Below, piece after piece: positions 14,454-17,645 of a DNA stretch of 17,645 bases. The DNA is from B1SED10-75 sp964636865 (GTDB lineage: Bacteria; Bacillota; Dethiobacteria; DTU022; PWGO01), in assembly GCA_964636865.1 (NCBI GenBank), contig CAZWVJ010000032.1, forward strand, positions 1-17,645, given 5' to 3'. Within the stretch, counting starts at the first letter, position 1; every line of letters starts with the position of its first letter. A model generated the notes under the pieces. The model was not told where the DNA came from and searched no databases. It was given only the letters and a program-made list of their open reading frames with translations. Made by a program: the position numbers and the translations under genes.

Positions 14454-15602
14454 TTACTCCTTAATATATGCTTTAATATATTCCGGTTTAATCATAGTGC
14501 CATCTACATGGCAAATAGGAATTACTTTTGTAGGTGCATCAATGTTTTTTGATACTTCGCCGGCAATCTGTCCAAAATTATGTTCCGGGACCACCACATA
14601 TTTTTTGTTTTCACATTTTTTTTGGACTATAGAATGCGGAAAAGGCCAGATAGTTTTCAATGATAGCAAGCCCACCTTGCTTCTTCCCTTAATACGTGCA
14701 TCTCGAAGCGCAGCAAGGGCTGATCTTTCTGCAGAGCCATAAGTAATAATAAGAGAATCTGCACCTTCGGTTTCCCATTCTTTAAACATTGTAATTTCTT
14801 CCCGGCGGGATACAATTTTTTCTCGCAGCCTTAACCTCAATTTTTCTACTTCCCGGTAATTTTCAGTAGCGGGAAAGCCGGTTTTGTCATGAACTAAACC
14901 GGTAACATGATACCGATATCCTTCTCCAAAATTTGCTAATACCGGAACTTCATTAATTGATGCCTCATATGGCTGATAATTCCGGGGCGCTGCCTCCGGT
15001 GAAGATTTTCTGTTAATAATCTTTATTTTATCTTTTCCGGGAAGAGTAACCGATTCTCTAAGATGCCCTATTACTTCTTCAAGTAATAATATTACCGGTA
15101 CCCGAAATTGTTCCGCAAAATTAAATGCGGCAATGGTTAAATTATAACATTCTTCTACATTAGAGGGTGACAAGGCAATGATTTCGTAATCGCCATGCCC
15201 TCCCCATTTTGCTTGCATCATATCACCTTGTGAGGTTTTAGTGGGGCCGCCTGTGCTGGGGCCAAGACGTTGGACATTAATAATAACAGCCGGTATTTCA
15301 GCTATTACTCCATACCCTATATTTTCCTGCATAAGACTAAATCCCGGGCCGCTGGTAGCAGTCATAGATTTAACTCCTGAAAGTGAAGCGCCTAAAACTG
15401 CAGCTAAACTGGCTATTTCATCTTCCATTTGAATATAGGTTCCTCCTATATTTGGAAGCCTGCGCGCTAATATTTCCATTATTTCCGTAGAAGGAGTTAT
15501 GGGATAGCCTGCAAAAAAACCTAACCCGGAGGCAATGGCTGCTTCAGCACATGCTTCATTTCCTTGTATTAGCTCTAACTTTTTATTGGTTTTACTCCCC
15601 AT
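14454..15602 (-). CDS. korA: 2-oxoacid:ferredoxin oxidoreductase alpha subunit
   Basis: A 382-residue alpha subunit with the pyrimidine-binding domain (YPITPSTEIME 33-43, MEDEIASLAAVLGAS 59-73, TATSGPGFSLMQENIGY 81-97) followed by the transketolase C-terminal-like domain that contacts TPP and CoA. The length fits a KorA lacking the fused gamma domain seen in some 2-oxoglutarate enzymes; the gamma domain is the separate korC here. ATG 15602 overlaps the korD end by 11 bases and is preceded by GGAGG at 15609-15613. The order D-A-B-C is the common 2-oxoglutarate synthase arrangement. Confidence 0.95.
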   Translation of the reverse strand: MGSKTNKKLELIQGNEACAEAAIASGLGFFAGYPITPSTEIMEILARRLPNIGGTYIQMEDEIASLAAVLGASLSGVKSMTATSGPGFSLMQENIGYGVIAEIPAVIINVQRLGPSTGGPTKTSQGDMMQAKWGGHGDYEIIALSPSNVEECYNLTIAAFNFAEQFRVPVILLLEEVIGHLRESVTLPGKDKIKIINRKSSPEAAPRNYQPYEASINEVPVLANFGEGYRYHVTGLVHDKTGFPATENYREVEKLRLRLREKIVSRREEITMFKEWETEGADSLIITYGSAERSALAALRDARIKGRSKVGLLSLKTIWPFPHSIVQKKCENKKYVVVPEHNFGQIAGEVSKNIDAPTKVIPICHVDGTMIKPEYIKAYIKE

Positions 15603-15807
15603 TTAATTCCTCCAGCTTAATAGCAAAATCCGGACAGCGTAATTGACACAAACCGCACAAAGTGCATTTTTCAGGATGAGCTACCTGCACCTTGCCATTT
15701 TCATCTATTTCAAAAACACTTTGAGGACAAAACTCTTTGCAAATTAGGCAATCTTTACACCAGGTTTTGTTAATAATTACCGGGGGGAAATTAGTTTTTG
15801 AATTCAT
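15592..15807 (-). CDS. korD: Ferredoxin-type 2[4Fe-4S] subunit of 2-oxoacid oxidoreductase
   Basis: A 71-residue electron-transfer subunit. It carries two C-x2-C-x2-C-x3-C-P clusters (C17, C20, C23, C27 and C48, C51, C54, C58), enough for two [4Fe-4S] centres, and shuttles electrons from the TPP subunit to free ferredoxin. The gene starts inside the last codons of the PHP gene (17-base overlap) and ends inside korA (11-base overlap), so the three are probably translated in a coupled way. Confidence 0.93.
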   Translation of the reverse strand: MNSKTNFPPVIINKTWCKDCLICKEFCPQSVFEIDENGKVQVAHPEKCTLCGLCQLRCPDFAIKLEELNGE

Positions 15808-16657
15808 TAATATTTCCTTTCTTAGAAGATACTTTCAAAAGTTCCAAATAACTATAATCAATTTCTAAAAAGTTTGTTATATTTAAATTATTAACTGAAT
15901 AATTTTCGTCACCGTGAAAATCTGAACCGCCGGTGATTAATAAATTATTTTGTTTGGCTAATTGTTCATAAAACAAAGTTTGCCCTTTGCTATGTTCGGG
16001 ATGGTAAACTTCTATCCCTTTTATTCCTTCGCTTTTCAATGTTTGAAGGGTTTGGACTCCTTCTGAAGTTATTCCCGGATGAGCGAGAACAGGTACCGCA
16101 TTACATTCTATTAAAAGTTCTATGGCTTCTTTTGTTTTCAGCCTCAACCTGGGTATGTAGACCGGCCTTCCTCGGTCCAAATATTTATTAAAAGCTTCTT
16201 CCAGGCTGGAAACATATCCTTTTTTTAAAAGGACACGGGCTAAATGCAGCCTTCCCGGAGCTGCATTGCCAATTTCTTTTTTTATATCTTCCCAGTTCAC
16301 GGATATCGACATCTTATTTAGAATATCTATCATTTGGGCAATTCTTGTATATCGACCGTCTCTGAGATCGTAAAGGACTTTTTCAAGTTTTTCGAAGTTC
16401 CGTGGAAAATAACCTAGAATGTGCAATTCCTTGGAATTATAACCCACGCTGATTTCTACGCCGGGAATAACTTCCAAACCATATTTATGTCCGGCATTAA
16501 TTGCTTCATTGATACCTTTTGTGGTTTCATGATCAGTTAAAGCTATAGCAGATAAACCGCTTGCAGAAGCCATTTGTACCAACTCCGTTGGCGAATAAAC
16601 ACCGTCGGATTCAGTGCTATGTAGATGCAGATCAACTTTTTTATTATGTTCGGGCAC
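15791..16657 (-). CDS. PHP-domain phosphoesterase (TrpH/YciV-like)
   Basis: A 288-residue PHP-family metal-dependent phosphoesterase. Metal ligands appear in order: DLHLHSTESDG (9-19; H11, H13, D18), LTDHET (40-45), E68 in VEIS, H79 in HILGYF, H193 in AHPG, H219/H222 in EVYHPEHS, and SDFHG (245-249). A helical insertion (about 84-180) matches the YciV/RNase AM group, whose studied members act as 3',5'-nucleoside-bisphosphate phosphatase and 5'-3' exoribonuclease; activity on a given substrate here is inference. The start is GTG at 16657 with AAGGAG at 16665-16670, and no nearby ATG fits the DLHLHS start. It overlaps korD by 17 bases, heading the kor series. Confidence 0.9.
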   Translation of the reverse strand: MPEHNKKVDLHLHSTESDGVYSPTELVQMASASGLSAIALTDHETTKGINEAINAGHKYGLEVIPGVEISVGYNSKELHILGYFPRNFEKLEKVLYDLRDGRYTRIAQMIDILNKMSISVNWEDIKKEIGNAAPGRLHLARVLLKKGYVSSLEEAFNKYLDRGRPVYIPRLRLKTKEAIELLIECNAVPVLAHPGITSEGVQTLQTLKSEGIKGIEVYHPEHSKGQTLFYEQLAKQNNLLITGGSDFHGDENYSVNNLNITNFLEIDYSYLELLKVSSKKGNINEFKN

Positions 16658-16771
16658 GTCGCTGCTCCTTTTTTATACACATTTAAAATGAAAAAATATG
16701 TGGATTAAATTTTAGCTGCATATTCTTAAAAAACTTCTATAAAAGTGTTCTAAATCCCTCTTGATTCAGTG

Positions 16772-16793
16772 TTTTAAAGAAAGCTCTTTAAAA
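16772..16793. repeat. AT-rich 9-bp palindrome upstream of the PHP-kor series
   Basis: TTTTAAAGA (16772-16780) and TCTTTAAAA (16785-16793) are perfect complements around a 4-base centre. It lies between the spoVS terminator and the PHP gene, where the promoter of that series should be. It may be an operator or a secondary hairpin; no consensus sigma-A promoter is clear beside it. Confidence 0.35.
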
Positions 16794-16800
16794 TAAATGT

Positions 16801-16848
16801 AAAAAATAAAAAAATCTTACATCTAAAATCATAGATTGATGTAAGATT
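16801..16848 (-). terminator. Intrinsic terminator after spoVS
   Basis: On the minus strand an 11-bp stem (arms 16838-16848 and 16813-16823, AATCTTACATC/GATGTAAGATT, 14-base loop) is followed by a long U-rich run (complement of 16801-16814). It starts 31 bases past the spoVS stop and should separate spoVS from the PHP-kor series. Confidence 0.88.
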
Positions 16849-16879
16849 AATTTATAAGATGTTTAAAATGTATTTTTGT

Positions 16880-17140
16880 TTAACGAGGCTCCACTATCAA
16901 TTTTATGGCCGTTCTTTCTTCACCATCAATTTCCACATCGGTAAAAGCCGGTATACATACTAAATCTACGCCACTCGGGGCAACAAAGCCTCTCGCTATT
17001 GCTACCGCTTTTACGGCCTGATTTAAAGCTCCCGCACCGATAGCCTGTACCTCAGCACCTCCACGCTCCCTTAAAACTCCTGCTAATGCTCCGGCTACAG
17101 AATTTGGATTAGATTTTGCTGAAACTTTTAATACTTCCAT
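16880..17140 (-). CDS. spoVS: Stage V sporulation protein S
   Basis: An 86-residue SpoVS, the family's standard size and nearly invariant across spore formers: MEVLKVSAKSNPNSVAGALAG, then RERGGAEVQAIGAGALNQAVKAVAIARGFVAPSGVDLVCIPAF. In Bacillus subtilis it affects spore coat assembly and septation timing; its fold is Alba-like, so nucleic-acid binding has been suggested. The ATG start follows AAAGGAGGAG (17151-17160), a very strong site. It has its own SigH-type promoter at 17213-17240 and a terminator at 16801-16848. The ymdB-spoVS order is typical of spore-forming Firmicutes. Confidence 0.97.
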   Translation of the reverse strand: MEVLKVSAKSNPNSVAGALAGVLRERGGAEVQAIGAGALNQAVKAVAIARGFVAPSGVDLVCIPAFTDVEIDGEERTAIKLIVEPR

Positions 17141-17212
17141 TTAATGTTTTCTCCTCCTTTTACTTGAATTAGTTAGGCATTTAATAGTTTATATTTTAGT
17201 AATATTCGTTTA

Positions 17213-17240
17213 ATTCTCGCAATGATTATTTAATTCCTGC
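17213..17240 (-). promoter_or_regulatory. SigH-type promoter of spoVS
   Basis: The minus strand reads GCAGGAATT (complement of 17232-17240), 14 bases, then AGAAT (complement of 17213-17217). This fits the published Bacillus SigH consensus RWAGGAxxT-N14-HGAAT at all fixed positions but one. It lies about 72 bases upstream of spoVS, a known SigH-dependent gene in Bacillus subtilis. Confidence 0.75.
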
Positions 17241-17277
17241 AAAAAAATTATAAAAATTACATTTTTTTTTATAATTT
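17241..17277 (-). terminator. Weak AT-only terminator-like hairpin after ymdB
   Basis: On the minus strand a 12-bp stem (arms 17266-17277 and 17245-17256, 9-base loop) is followed by a short T-run. It has no G-C pair, so it would be inefficient; it sits eight bases past the ymdB stop and directly before the SigH promoter. Confidence 0.4.
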
Positions 17278-17285
17278 TATAACTT

Positions 17286-17645
17286 TTAATTAATTACCTC
17301 AAATATTCTTTTTATGTCAATGCAATTTCCCTCAGTATTAAATTCAAGATAAACGGCATTAAATTGCAAGGGTTTAAAATCACTGACATCAAGCCTCACA
17401 GGCATTTTGGTGATTAATTTTTTTATGGCGGAATCAACATCAACTCCGATTACTGATTCATAAGGTCCTGTCATACCTACATCAGTTATATAGGCAGTAG
17501 CATTATCCAATATTTTTTCATCGGCAGTTTGTACGTGAGTATGAGTCCCTATAACTGCACTTACTTTTTTTCGAAGAAAATATCCCATGGCATTTTTTTC
17601 AGAAGTTGCTTCGGCATGGAAGTCTAATATTATAAATGGAGTATT
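17286..17645 (-). CDS. ymdB: YmdB-family metallophosphoesterase, 3' part (cut by window edge)
   Basis: This is the C-terminal 119 codons of a YmdB/TIGR00282 metallophosphoesterase, reported in Bacillus as a 2',3'-cyclic-nucleotide phosphodiesterase that affects sporulation and biofilm choices. The frame is open to the right edge: translation reads FIILDFHAEATSEKNAMGYF, then AVIGTHTHVQTADEKILDNATAYITDVGMTGPYESVIGVD. The HAEATSEK and GTHTHVQTAD motifs carry metal-binding histidines. The internal ATG at 17588 is not the true start, because conserved family sequence continues upstream of it. spoVS follows downstream; rny commonly precedes ymdB in Firmicutes and may lie just outside. Confidence 0.95.
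   Translation of the reverse strand, partial: NTPFIILDFHAEATSEKNAMGYFLRKKVSAVIGTHTHVQTADEKILDNATAYITDVGMTGPYESVIGVDVDSAIKKLITKMPVRLDVSDFKPLQFNAVYLEFNTEGNCIDIKRIFEVIN

Overview
The window is a chromosomal segment of an AT-rich, endospore-forming anaerobe, most likely a member of the Clostridia. The evidence is SpoVS behind a SigH-type promoter, a 2-oxoacid:ferredoxin oxidoreductase, subunits of a Na+-pumping decarboxylase, an S-box (SAM-I) riboswitch, strong AGGAGG-type ribosome binding sites and frequent GTG/TTG starts. The genus cannot be fixed from sequence alone. The Na+ pump would suit a Na+-using, possibly alkaliphilic or syntrophic lineage, but that is inference.

Layout, left to right. 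Positions 1-407 are non-coding with one REP-like inverted repeat. From 408 to 3863 are accessory and envelope genes: a YjbQ-family protein (-), a membrane-anchored CapA-type metallophosphatase (+), a small two-helix membrane protein (-) and a GT4 glycosyltransferase (+). From 3923 to 9048 a minus-strand series reads, in transcription order, mtnA, apt, mtnP, prs, gltX. Just upstream of it, behind a bidirectional terminator, is metK with its own sigma-A promoter and SAM-I riboswitch (9306-10767). From 10963 to 16657 is a second minus-strand series, in transcription order PHP phosphoesterase, korD, korA, korB, korC, oadG-like, biotin carrier, oadB-like. From 16801 to the right edge are a terminator, spoVS with a SigH-type promoter, and the 3' end of ymdB.

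How the genes work together. MetK makes SAM. Polyamine and related reactions turn SAM into methylthioadenosine (MTA). MtnP splits MTA into adenine and methylthioribose-1-phosphate. Apt plus PRPP (from Prs) returns adenine to AMP. MtnA isomerises methylthioribose-1-phosphate. This is the adenine-recovery half of methionine salvage gathered in one place, but mtnB/C/D/W/X are not here. The second cluster couples a ferredoxin-reducing 2-oxoacid oxidoreductase (probably 2-oxoglutarate to succinyl-CoA) to the membrane and biotin subunits of a Na+-translocating decarboxylase whose carboxyltransferase subunit is absent from the window.

Most worth a second look: two long GGGGACGG-core inverted repeats, one of them a near-perfect 28-bp stem inserted between mtnA and apt; a divergent PRPP synthase in the salvage cluster lacking a catalytic-loop arginine; a decarboxylase pump without its alpha subunit next to kor; a PHP phosphoesterase translationally overlapped with kor; a near-consensus SigH promoter for spoVS; and 20-bp-spaced direct repeats around the metK promoter -10. 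I saw no mobile-element gene, tRNA, rRNA, CRISPR array or clearly novel defence or biosynthetic system.
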